DNA of 64,000 bases from Rhynchopus sp. YZ270_cl-10 (Eukaryota > Euglenozoa > Diplonemea > Diplonemida > Diplonemidae), in assembly GCA_964035575.1 (NCBI GenBank), contig OZ037880.1:248001-312000 (forward strand). Direction: 5' to 3'. The number at the start of each line of letters is the position of its first letter. Position 1 is the stretch's first letter. A program made the position numbers and the translations under genes. Of this stretch, positions 22,953 to 33,180 are shown one piece after another. The notes beneath the pieces are model-generated. The model saw only the letters and a list, made by a program, of their open reading frames with translations. It was not told the DNA's origin and ran no database searches.

Positions 22953-24862
22953 CGAAACTACAAAAAAAAAAAAAAAAAAAAAAAACGAGCACGTCTTTTC
23001 TCAGAGCCCTGAATCGTCCAATATCGGGCGGAATTCAAGAAGGGGTTCTTCGTCTTCTTGATGTCCACAGACACGAGATGTAGTTGAAGGCATGACATGA
23101 GCAGAACTAATGTCGTCTATCTGGGTGGGGTAGAAAAAAAAAAATAGGTTGTTCAAAAATGAACTCTTTTCTGACCCCCAAAAAGAATTCCACTCTTTTC
23201 GTTTCTCATAATTTTTTTCTAAAATATGGGCGCTAAATCGTAATGAATAGCGCAGAAGAGAACGCGAAAAAGAGATGTAGGGGGGGAGTGATGAAAATTT
23301 CGAAGAATGGACACACAAAAAAAAATTTGCATATCCATCGAAAATAGGTTGATACTTGCGTCCCAAATGCCACGGAGGAAGCAAGGAAGAGACTGAAAAG
23401 GGGGAAGAGAAAAAAAAAACCCCACATACAAAATACTAGCGAACTAAGAAGATTGAGTTTTTTTTTTTCCTCCCCCATATTATTTTAAATTGTGAACAAA
23501 AATATCAAAGTGAGATCGAAAAAAAAAGGGGGGGAAGGGAGGGGGGAAGGTGGGGGGCGAGGGAGTGATGGCTATTTTTAAACTCCTTCATTCCAACAAA
23601 ATAAAATACTGTCATAGTATTTACTGAAACAACGCACTCAAAAGAAATATCACTCACAAGATAGTGACAGGGGTTGGGGAGGAAGGGTGGTGATTAAAAA
23701 AAAAATGGGTTTTTGGAAAGTAGTAGAAAATGCCTTTCGAATGCAATTTTCCACCGTTTTTCCGTTCTTTCTGAGTGAAAGCTAGAGAATTGACAAATAA
23801 AAAAGAGGGACTGGGAAAAATGGAGAAAAATGGAGAAAAGAAAACACGGGAAGTGGATGATGAAAGGGGAGAATATGGGGGTAAAAATAGGGGGTTTTTT
23901 GAGGAAATGGGGAAGAGACAAAAAATAGGAAAGAGAAAATGTAAGTGGGCACGCAAAAGAAAAAGGGGGCGGAGGAAGAGAGGGGGTTTTTTTTTTTTTT
24001 TTTTGTTGGAGATTTATTTTGTTGTGAACACTACATAGGTTATGAACGCGTTCGAAAAGGAAAAAGAAATAAAAACCACCAAAAACCGGAAATTGGAAAA
24101 AGAGCGTGGCGTTCCCTTTTTCTTTCTGTTCTCCTTCGTTCTCTCAGCTTGTTTGACACCTTTCGTATTCTTTTTTTTTTCGGGGATTTTTTTTTTTGAA
24201 AAAATAAACAAACTTAGCATTCCAGAGAATACTCTTTTTTTTTTCACATCCAGTTTAGCACATCTGAGAGAAGGGGAAAAAATATTTATGGGGGGAAGTG
24301 AAGGGGGGTATTGATAATCGTTTCGGTTCTCTAATTTTTCTGTGTGTGTGTGTGTATCTTCTTACTATTCAAAATTCTTTTTTTCTTCTTCTTTTTTTTG
24401 TAGGGCGGGGGATTTTTTTTTTTTTGAAAACTTCGCAGTGGTGGGACACCCGAGGATGAGCACCACGAGAATTTTGTTGTTTCGACAATAGCCTAAGAAC
24501 CCACTTGGGGCTAATAGGGTCTGTACTCAATGTTGGCCGAAGCCTTTTTTTAATATAAAAACGTGTAACCTACCTATATGTGGTTAGGTAGGCGTGACGC
24601 TAACTGCTAGGCAGCTTGCGCCAAAAGGCCTTTTAAATTTTTGTCTAGCTGCAAAGAGACCCTCAAAGCAAGCAGAGAGACCCTCAAAATATCTCACTTT
24701 TTTTTTAAAAAAGCTTAGTAATGACCACTATATTCCCTCTCCCCCGAAAAAGCGCTTCTTGGGGGGAAAGGGGTTTTTTTTGAGTCATCACAGAAAAACT
24801 CTGTGAGACAAGAGACTTATGGTACATTACTGCCAAGAAAAAAATGTAGATTCTTTGTAACA

Positions 24863-24998
24863 TCGAGCATGGCTGCGTAACTTAAGTATATCGCAACGGT
24901 ACCTACCCAGCAGATACCCTCCACGTAGTGTGCCTGCTTTCAGCACCCAAACTTAAGTTTTTTTTTTTCCCCCACTTAAGTTACACAGCAATGATCGA
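24863..24998. mobile_element. 136-bp MITE-like element
   Basis: TCGAGCATGGCTGCGTAACT at the left end and AGTTACACAGCAATGATCGA at the right end are inverted copies with a few mismatches, extended by CTTAAG on the inner side. The element is non-coding. No target duplication was clear. Confidence 0.6.
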
Positions 24999-26090
24999 AG
25001 AGGTATGGCCAACAAAAGGGGGAGTATTATTTATTTGGATTCAAGCGCTCTCTTTCGCTCTTGTCATCTCATGAAAGAAATCACAGGGTTCACACCCACT
25101 GTACACATCTTGAGGGTGGGAAGCGCTGGTTCCCGACCCCCTGTCAGTTCTACAGAGTGGTAACACCTCTTTATGGAAGGGGAAAAAAAAACAAAAAAAC
25201 GGGAAAAAAAAAATGTGAAAGTTGGTAAAAAAAACCAAAGCCTCTGGGTGCTTGGTTACAAAAAAAAGGGATGAAATTCATTTACTTTCTCTTCGAAAAG
25301 AAGGTATAAGAATGTGAGATTGTACCAATTGACCACTACCCTTTTTTTTTTGAAAGGGCGGTGGTAATTGTTTTTTGATAGAATTGTGGGAATAGTGGAG
25401 TTCATCTTTGTTTTTTTTGCCTTTTTTTTTTTTTTGGCAAAATTGTGTCTGGTAATGTGGGACTATTTCGATAAGCCCTGCAGCCGAATAGGGAAGCTAA
25501 ACAAAAAAAAAAAAAATGTTTGTTTTAACATTTTTCAAGTGGGAGGAAAATTGGAAAGGAAAGTACTCTGTTTTATGAGAAATGGGAAAAAATGACGTTT
25601 ATTGCGACAATAATATGTAGTTATGTCGGGGAAAGGTGTGAAAGGGACTTTTCAAAGAAAGAAGAAAAAAAACACTGACGACGATAGGATAAATCTGTGC
25701 TCTCAGTTCGTTTTCTTGCAGGGCTACATAGTTATTATGCAAAGCTTTTGCTTTTAACGAAAATATGCACAGCAGGGGCGGACATAATGGATAAAATCCG
25801 GTCAGCCTTTGTAAAGATAAACCTAAGCCTCTTTGTTTCACCTTGCACAAAAGGTGTTTCTTGAATATAAAGGTTGAAAGAGGGGTATGCCTCAGGTGCA
25901 TACACAGCTTTGAAAAAAGAAGGGAGAGTCGTTTCATATACATTCTTTTTCTGACAAAACGAAGGTATAGAGGGTGCGAAAAAATGTACCCTTGCTTTTT
26001 ATGTTTGTTGCGGGAGAGGGGGAAAAAAAAGTGAAGTTGATAGTGCAAACGCCTCTGTGACGCAGGGCACTGAAAAAAAAAAGTTGGCTT

Positions 26091-26128
26091 GAAAATACAA
26101 AATCCCTCTCGTGAACAGTGTACCTTGG
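26091..26128 (+). repeat. ACAAAGCCCTCTCGTGACA repeat family
   Basis: TTGAAATACAAAGCCCTC is followed by TCGTGACAGTGTACC. Copies are at about 7240-7275, 11098-11140, 13077-13110, 30467-30502 and this one, which continues into a TGGTACACTGTTCA inverse copy. It contains the CTCTCGT word of the hairpin families but with only a weak TACA/TGTA stem. All are on the plus strand. Confidence 0.65.
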
Positions 26129-28912
26129 TACACTGTTCATCAGAGGTCTTTGCAGGGGGGGGGAAAAAAAATGTCGGGTCGCAGTGTTCCCATTGGCGGG
26201 TCCGGAGAGGAAGCTAATATAGTTACAACAAAGGTGGTAAAAAAAGAAGGGAATTTGACAACGTTCGGAGCGTCCTCCAGGGTCATCAATCCACCTTTTT
26301 TTTTTTCCACCTCAAAACCCCCAAAAAAGGAAACAGAATCAGAGTAGTTAAAATATTTTAGAAACAAAAATAGCAATTTGGGTTGCAGTGATGTAGATTT
26401 AAAAAAAAAAAACTGGAAAAATTTGTGAGGTGAATCGGAGCCTCATAGTGCATCGTCACCTCTAAAATAATTATGTTTTTTGAAAATAAAAATTATTTTC
26501 AGATACATTCTCTTAACGAAAAGAAGGCATAGAGAGGTGCGGAAAAAGGGAAAAAAAAGCGAAGTTGGTTTAGTGCAAACACTTCGCGGGATTTAAAAAA
26601 AAATCCGATACACATAGCATATTGCGCAATGTCACGAATACCAACCAAAGAAGGCTGTCTAACAGAGTTACGCACCGTATGTTTCTATCTGCAAAAAAAA
26701 AAGAGAAATAACTTTCGTTTCATATACTTTACAATCAAACGGAGAAAGAACCCATCAGAAGTGCACCAAAGCCTAAGAGCCTCCGCTGAGCCATCTTGGG
26801 TCACTAATCACTCCAAAGAAAAGAAAGGAACCATAGAGACAGAAGAGGGCCCCAGTGACTGCATCTGGAGGGGAGGGAGTTTTTGGTAACCTTCCTAAAT
26901 GAAAGAAATATAAGAAGGAAGGGGTACCATTTAGTTTGAGAGGGGGTGGTGGTGGTGGTGTGCAACAAAGTGCATGAAACTTCATAATCTTTCTCAGAAA
27001 GAAACAGAAAAAAAATAATAATAATAAGAGAAACCCCAAATCGCAACCACCAACAGATCTCTTAGACATAAAACACACTTAGAATACAAAGAGTAGTTGA
27101 AACGTGCTAAAAAAAACGCAGCTCAGTCGAGCGTCATGCGAAGGGCGGGGGGACGTGAGCGGTCCGTACTGTAAGAGAACGGAGGCGGTTCACAACCGCT
27201 CGGCGAATCACGTGGCCTTTTTTTTTTGAAACGGCCAAAAAAAATAAACTAATATGATTGAAACAAATAGACAGGAACGGGATGTACTCTGACTGAGCAG
27301 GACATCGAACAACTCGCGAACAATATTTTGTGCTCTCGGAAAGAGGAAAAAAAAAATGTATGTAGTGTTGTATTGTATCAAGAAATCCCATACCCTGAGG
27401 GAAGGAGATGCTGTAACACAAGGTAACCCCCTTTTTTGGTGTTTTTTTTTCTTTTTTCTCTTCCATCTCGCACATTCGCATTGGTCTGCCAAAGCAGAGA
27501 ACTGAGCCATAAAAGGCGCCTGGGGGCAAAAAAAAATTTTTTTTGTTGTCAAAAACAGAAGAAAAATGTTTCAAAGATAAAACTCCAGCCTTTCCGTGCC
27601 GAGTCAATTTATCCTACAAATTTGTGAAGGGCTAGAGGGAAGCAGTAAGGATGTTTAGAATAAAGTAAAATTTGATGCATAAAAAGGCATCATTCGGGGC
27701 GAAACCCGGCCAAACAAACCAAAAAAAAAAAAAAAAAAAAAAAAAAAACAAAAAAAAGCGTGTTGCCAGGACTAGGGTCAAGTACAAAAGTATCATTTTT
27801 TTTTCTTTTTCAAGGACTGAAACAATAGATGGGTTACACATAAGATGGGCTGCAATACCTATCCAATCTTCTCGATGACCAGAGGTATGACCTATGGTAA
27901 CGGGAGAGGGAGGGTAGAGTTCACGTCTTATCGTGTATCCGCAAAAAGAAAGGACAGACCCAAAAAAAAAAAAAAAAAAAATACTGTGTTCTCCTTGCAT
28001 GAAAGGGCGGAGTGGCTGCACCACCGCCAGTCCAATAAGAAGAATAGTGGAAAAGATGAATGTGTCTCTCACATCAAAGAACAGTCAAGAGAATGGGGAG
28101 GATGAAATATAAGCCTTTGTGCTTAGTCTTTGAGAGGGGGAAATAGCAAAATAGTAGGGAGAAGAAACTCGAACTTTAAAAAATGTTCAACTGATCATGG
28201 TATGCAGAAGATCGTATGGTGCCCCCTGATATTGACAGGTCACCGACAGGTCGTGGCACGTCGCCGACAGTCGTTGACCAACAGGGGGTTTTTTTCCCAT
28301 ATCTGAAGTAAGATCCTCTGTATACCCATGACTGATGTTGACAAAAAAGGGAGAAAGGGGGGCCCAAAAAGGTATTTTGTGCACCAAAGACCGAAAACCA
28401 AAAAAAACAAAAAAAAGAGAAGTTAAACGTGCAAAACGGGACACTGGTTCTCCGCGGGTTATCGAACCCCCACAGAGAGCACTTCATTGGTATGCACACG
28501 GTTACCACGAGGGAGGTTGTGAGCAGGAACATAAAAAAGTATTTTCATCATATGCAATCAATAAATTGATAGTATATGGTGAAGGTTGAGGATCAACAAA
28601 AATGTTCCCATCTTTCTTATAAAAAAATAAAAAAAAGACGCAGAATAGAGAAGAAAGGGATTTAAGATAATCTTAAGCCTCTCGTTACTCAGCCTAAGTA
28701 ATCTTTGCGAAAGAAAAAGGTGCGTCATTACATATCTTTGTTTTGTGGTTCACGGGAGGTGCAAATACCAAATGCATTTCAAAAAAAAACAAAACAAAAT
28801 ATTACAAATTTTGGGTAAAAGTTGATTCCGAAAATAAAGTAAAAAAAAAAACAAATGAAGTCAAAAGTAGTTTTTTTTTTTTCAAATCAATGGAGAAAAA
28901 GAGAGCTGCAAG

Positions 28913-29872
28913 GGGGTGGCATCAAAACAAAAAACGCGGACAATGTCCGCATTTTTGGGGGGGGAGGGGGGGGGTCTGAAATTCCAGAAAACGCGGACAT
29001 TTTGGGGTTTTTTTTTTCCTCGAAAATTTTTTTCTTCACTGGGGTTGTACACGATTTTGACCAAAATTTATAAAAACTCGTCCATTTCGGCAAATTGACC
29101 CCACCACAGAACCGGCGGATTCAGGAAATGCAAATGCCGGTGTTTTCGGGCAAAATAAAAAATACAAGATGCCCGCGTTTTTTTGCAAAATGTACACGAA
29201 TGGGGGGCCCTTAAACCCCTGCTACCATGTGCTTCTACAGGCAAACACTTGGACCCCTTTACCTTACACTGACGGGTTTTGACCAAAATCAAGAACTTGT
29301 CCATTTTGGCAAATTGACCCCACCACAGAACGGACGGATTCCGGAAATGCAAATGCCGGTGTTTTTGCACATTTTCATGGTTTCAGCATCAGAGAGAGAA
29401 AATCTGGGTTGTGGGATTTACCTTGGCCCCTTTACCTTACACTCATTTTGACCAAAACCAAGAACTTGGCCATTTCGGCAAATTGACCCCACCACAGCGC
29501 GGACAGATCCCGGAAATGCCAATCGCGGCATGTTTTGGGGCTGAAAAATTTTCACCTGAAAATTTTTTTCAGCAGCATTTTTTGGCCGAAAATGGGCCCC
29601 ACGTATTAGTGACCGGGCTCATATTTTCAAAAATTTAAGTGGTCAAAAAATTTTCCAATTTTCGAGATTGACCCCACCACTTTCTGGACGGATTCCGGAA
29701 ATGACAAAAAACTGTGTTTTGGGTCACGAATTTGCACCCCGTCACCCAAAAACCAGCAAAAAATAGGGGGAAAAAAAACAAAAAATGTCCGCGTTTTGGG
29801 GGGGGGAGGGGGGGGTCTGAAATTCCCCAAAAACGCGGACATTGTCCGCGTTTTTTGTTTTGATGCCACCCC
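28913..29872. mobile_element. 960-bp TIR element with four copies of a 90-bp module
   Basis: The TIRs are 48 bp and differ by one base. They begin GGGGTGGCATCAAAAC. AAG directly follows the right end and directly precedes the left end, so the target duplication may be 3 bp. Each end holds a hairpin unit (GTCCGC...GCGGAC around a G-run and TCTGAAATTCC) in the same orientation. The middle is four diverged copies of a 90-bp module, at about 29070-29150, 29290-29370, 29455-29535 and 29645-29720. No transposase is visible. Confidence 0.85.
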
Positions 29873-30544
29873 AAGGTGGCTTATAGTCTTTGCTGTATGC
29901 CGTGCAAAAAGATGTATGCCTTCTCTCAAAAAATAAGCATGAAAAATATTATGGTGGAAGGGAAGAATAACACACACGATAGGAACAAATAGAGCGGCAA
30001 CAAAGTATTTCAACACAATCAATAAATTGATCGCATACGAGGAGGGATCAATAAAAAATGTTCCCAGCTTCAACAAAGAAGAAAGTGAAGTTGATAGTGC
30101 AAACGCCTCTGGGACGCAGGCACTGACACTCCGCGGGTTATCGAACCCCGGAGTGTTGCGCTTGGGTGAGGTTTACAGGGAAGCTGTAAGCAGGTATACA
30201 GTCGGAAGAAAACTTGAGAGACGAATGTGCCTCTCGCGCACTAACATTTTTACCATTACCGATATCGCGCTGGGAAACGCTGAAAAAGAACAAATTCATA
30301 TACTTTCAAATAAAATTTGAAAGCATTAGGGAAGTGTAAAAAGAAGAAAAAAAACCCACAGCTTTTAAAGAAAAAAAAATGGTTAGCCAAATGCATTAAT
30401 GAGCGAACTCAATAAATATTGCAAAAAATTGCTCTCTGGAAGAGAGAAAAATTCTGTCTTCAAGACCTGAAATATAAAGCCCTCTTGTGTGACAGTGTAC
30501 CAAATAAAGGTGGCTTATTCGAAACCCTTCAGCAAATTTGACAA
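29873..30544. other. Gene-free spacer with short repeats
   Basis: It contains an ATAAATTGAT unit at about 30016-30065, the best two-hairpin unit of the window at 30087-30160, an ATGTGCCTCTCGCGCA hairpin at about 30216-30250, and a CCCTCTTGTGTGACA unit at about 30467-30502. No gene is visible. Confidence 0.6.
30087..30160 (+). repeat. Two-hairpin repeat family with a tRNA-T-arm-like segment (best copy)
   Basis: The first hairpin pairs AGTGC with GCACT around a CGCCTCTGGGACG core. The second is strong: ACACTCCG pairs with CGGAGTGT, with GGG/CCC inside and TTATCGAA as the loop. The second resembles a tRNA T-arm/B-box (GGTTATCGAACCCC) but has two extra bases, and there is no acceptor stem or anticodon arm. 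Fuller copies lie at about 6713-6785, 11657-11724 and 11888-11964. Partial copies lie at about 18296-18331, 26033-26072, 28410-28475, 32669-32717 and 48302-48350. All are on the plus strand, usually right after an A-run. This is either a SINE-like tRNA relic or a small structured RNA. Confidence 0.7.
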
Positions 30545-30553
30545 TTAAAAATC

Positions 30554-31352
30554 AGGCCTTTTGCTAACTTTGGGATTTTCCCCCTGAATGGCATGATGGT
30601 CAAAAAAAAATAATTTCCTGGAAAAAAAGTACATTCCGAGCTTTCCCACCTGGTGAAAGCGGTCGTCGCGCGCTTCGCGCGCGCCTCCCTGCCAGCCACA
30701 GGGTGGAGAGGCGAAGGGTCAGCTTTGCGAGATAACAAAAAAACGGAATCTAATCCTTTATTAACGGCGCTTGGTCTTGCGCCTTACGTACACTAACCGT
30801 ACAAAATCAATACGTCTTCCAGAAGCAGGGGCTGTTGCAACGGTTGGGTCACTTTGAACTAAAAATGGTCAAACTTTTGCAGCTTGGGTCAAGTTTCATT
30901 TTTGGCTGTAAAATACAAGGGAATCCCCCTAGACATTGTAAAATGGCACCGTAGGCAGGAAGAAAATGGCGTACAGCGCAAGCGAAGCGAGCGGAAATTT
31001 TTTTGAGGTATACCTCCGCGAGCGCAGCGAGCAGAAAAATTTTAAGGTGCCATCATGCCATCATGCCATCATGCCATCATGCCATCATGCCATCATGCCA
31101 TCATGCCATCATGCCATCATGCCATCATGCCATCATGCCATCATGCCATCATGCCATCATGCCATCATGCCATCATGCCATCATGCCATCATGCCATCAT
31201 GCCATCATGCCATCTGGGGGGAAATCCCCAGGTGATGGATAGCGAAAGCCTTGCCCCACCACCCCCCGTGGCATGATGGTGGCATGATGGAAAAAAAAAT
31301 AAAAAACGCCCAAAAACGTGGCATGATGGCATGATGGTTAGCAAAAGGCCTG
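30554..31352. mobile_element. CAGGC-ended TIR element with an 8-bp tandem array, 9-bp direct repeats outside
   Basis: The TIRs are CAGGCCTTTTGCTAAC and GTTAGCAAAAGGCCTG. ATTAAAAAT lies directly outside both ends (30545-30553 and 31353-31361), which fits a target duplication of the hAT/Mutator size class. The interior has a TTCG-loop GC palindrome (about 30664-30682), GCGAGCGCAGCGAGC-type repeats (about 30975-31035), a CCATCATG array (31050-31214) and inverse copies of the same 8-mer near the right end (about 31268-31338). It is non-coding. Confidence 0.8.
31050..31214. repeat. 8-bp tandem array, unit CCATCATG, about 20 copies
   Basis: The copies are perfect over about 165 bp. Because the unit length is not a multiple of three, three plus-strand frames stay open and give a spurious repeating peptide. 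Inverse copies of the unit flank the array within the same TIR element. Confidence 0.95.
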
Positions 31353-31361
31353 ATTAAAAAT

Positions 31362-33180
31362 TCAAAAAAAAAAAGTTTGTGAGATGAACCTATGGCCTCT
31401 CTGTGCTCAGTCAAAAAAGAAACTGAAAAGAATTCTATACTCCTACAAAAAAAAATCAATAAATGCCACAACGGAAGGTCGCAAATATGTATCAGATGTA
31501 GTCTTGAACTCTTCCTGTGCAAATTTTTTAAAAAATAGATGGTTTCTCGTTACATCTACGCTTTGTAGGTATAAGAAGAGAAAAATCAATACAACAAGAG
31601 AGAACAAGAACGTTTTGTGGAGATGCACTTAAGCCTTTCTGCTTAGTCACCTTTGATTCCAAAAAAAAAAAACTGTGACAATAGATTAGCGTGCCAACTG
31701 TGAATGCCTTGGGAAGTTATTGTATGAAGTATAGCAGCACGGAATAGGTCAATACATAATAGAACGCAAGAAACGAATTTGGTGATGTGGAATGATCAAT
31801 TTTTTGCTTTTTTGATTCCCATTTTTTTCTTGGGAGGAGGGGGGACCCTGAATCCCCGCCCTGTCACTTTTTTTTGAAAACCCGAAAGGACAAATAAAAA
31901 GAAATAAACGTTTATAAGATGACCCTAAGCCTCTCGTGCTTAGTCACCTTTAAAAAAAAACACACACCCCAGCTAGCGGCTGAAAGGTAATATTCTATAG
32001 CTGTGGTTCACTATTACAATTATTTTTTTTAGTTCTCATTTCGAATTTTCCCGCAAAAAAAATCATTTTTGCATTTTTCAAAAAAAGAAGGGTTTTTTTA
32101 GATGAAAATGTCATGTATAACACACATCCCAAAAAAGTACTAAAAGGAAAGATAGAGAAAAAAAAAGGGTTTTTTTTTTCCAAAAAGAAGATGAAAGAAA
32201 GAGTCCCATAAAGAGGGCAACATAGTTTCAAACAAAAATTGTTTAAATGGGGAGGTGAATCCCTGGTGATAGAAAAAAAAAAAGAAAAAGAAAAGAAAAA
32301 CGAAAAAATTATGAGATGAACTCAAGCCCCTTCTGTGCTTAGTCACCTTGTTCAAAGGCCAGACATGAGCCCAGCTTTCTCACAAAATAAAAGAGAGAGA
32401 GAGAGAGAGAGAATAAAAAACCCCATTTCCCCACTAAATAGGGGGGTGAGGGATCTGCAGATGGGCAGGGAGGATTCTTCCTTTTACCAAGAAACCTTCC
32501 TAGAATCCAGCTGTACATTAAAACATTTTTTTTTTTGTTGAAATTTGATTTTGGTGTTGTTGAAAACTTGGTTGGATTAGTGTAGACTCCACTATGTTTT
32601 TTTTGTCGGTCACCGACTGGGAAAACTGACAGTTCTACAGTATGTTATGAATAACAAAATAAAAAAGAGAAGTTGAAAGTGCAAACACCTCACCGTTCCT
32701 CGGCGGACGCAGGCACTAAAAATAAAAGAGAGAACGATAATTTTGTTTGGCAGACCTTCCTATGTTACCTACAAAAAAAAAGTTTCTTAAGAAAACAGAA
32801 TAGTTCCTCTTTTTTGGGTAAATTTTTGTTTTGTTTTTGCTTTCTCTATTGTTACAAACCAAATTGAAAAATTTAGTCGAAAAGAGAACTGTTATACCTC
32901 AAGACGAACAACAAAAAAATTTTGAACCTAAAAAAAAAAAAAAACACAAACTGTACAGGAATATGGGTACCCCCCTTCAACCCCTCCCCTAACAGATTTG
33001 TTTTTTTTCCCACACACACACACACACATTTTTTTTTTTTTTTTTGAAAACTTGGTTGTATTAGTGTAGCCACCCTAGAGTGTGCTCCACTAACTATTTT
33101 TTTAAAATAGAACCTACGATTATCAAAACCCCCTCCCTCCCTCTTCCCCCCCTCCCCTTTCCTCAAAAAAAAAACATAGA
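31362..33180. other. Gene-free spacer left of the gene cluster
   Basis: It holds five CTAAGC/GCTTAG-type hairpin copies or derivatives (31376-31412, 31619-31653, 31912-31951, 32309-32350 and nearby), a GA microsatellite at 32392-32412, AGTGTAG hairpins at about 32560-32596 and 33043-33092, a two-hairpin unit at 32669-32717 and a CA microsatellite near 33012-33029. No gene is visible. Confidence 0.6.
31912..31951 (+). repeat. CTCTCGT-loop hairpin family, stem type CTAAGC/GCTTAG (best copy)
   Basis: CTAAGC and GCTTAG pair around the loop CTCTCGT. TGA/TCA and AAG/CTT pairs extend the stem, with a small bulge. About two dozen copies are recognisable, including 942-973, 11738-11775, 18536-18578, 31619-31653, 32309-32350, 38736-38773, 41811-41846, 41995-42033, 42508-42546, 43951-43987, 49116-49155, 50855-50882, 59900-59932 and 61998-62031. 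Variants keep pairing with other bases: AACCAA.GC/GCTTGGTT at 25236-25258 and GAGGTGA/TCACCTC at 26427-26463. One copy (52757-52792) lies on the minus strand. Function is unknown. Confidence 0.75.

Larger units (their letters stand above)
20970..28912. other. Gene-free 8-kb spacer rich in short hairpin repeats
   Basis: No gene is visible. Repeat copies seen are: TCGACAATC units at about 21123-21208, 21880-21925 and 24474-24545; a perfect hairpin at 22923-22952; AGTG/CACT hairpins at about 21438-21480 and 24424-24470; CTCTCGT-type hairpins at about 21063-21106, 25232-25259, 25805-25842, 25884-25912, 26425-26463, 28058-28078, 28101-28135 and 28661-28695; a two-hairpin unit at about 26033-26072; a GTAACCTACC...GGTAGGCGTGACG unit at about 24566-24612; ATAAATTGA units at about 22004-22036 and 28556-28605; and a GGTGC-family copy at about 28215-28287. 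The 23.5-24.3 kb part is purine/pyrimidine strand-skewed DNA. Confidence 0.6.

Noticed and set aside
6713-30160. True tRNA genes at the two-hairpin repeats
   Set aside because: The T-arm-like loop has two extra bases, and no acceptor stem or anticodon arm can be drawn.
31003-31276. Repeating MPSCHHAI peptide frames
   Set aside because: A product of the 8-bp CCATCATG array, open in three frames at once.
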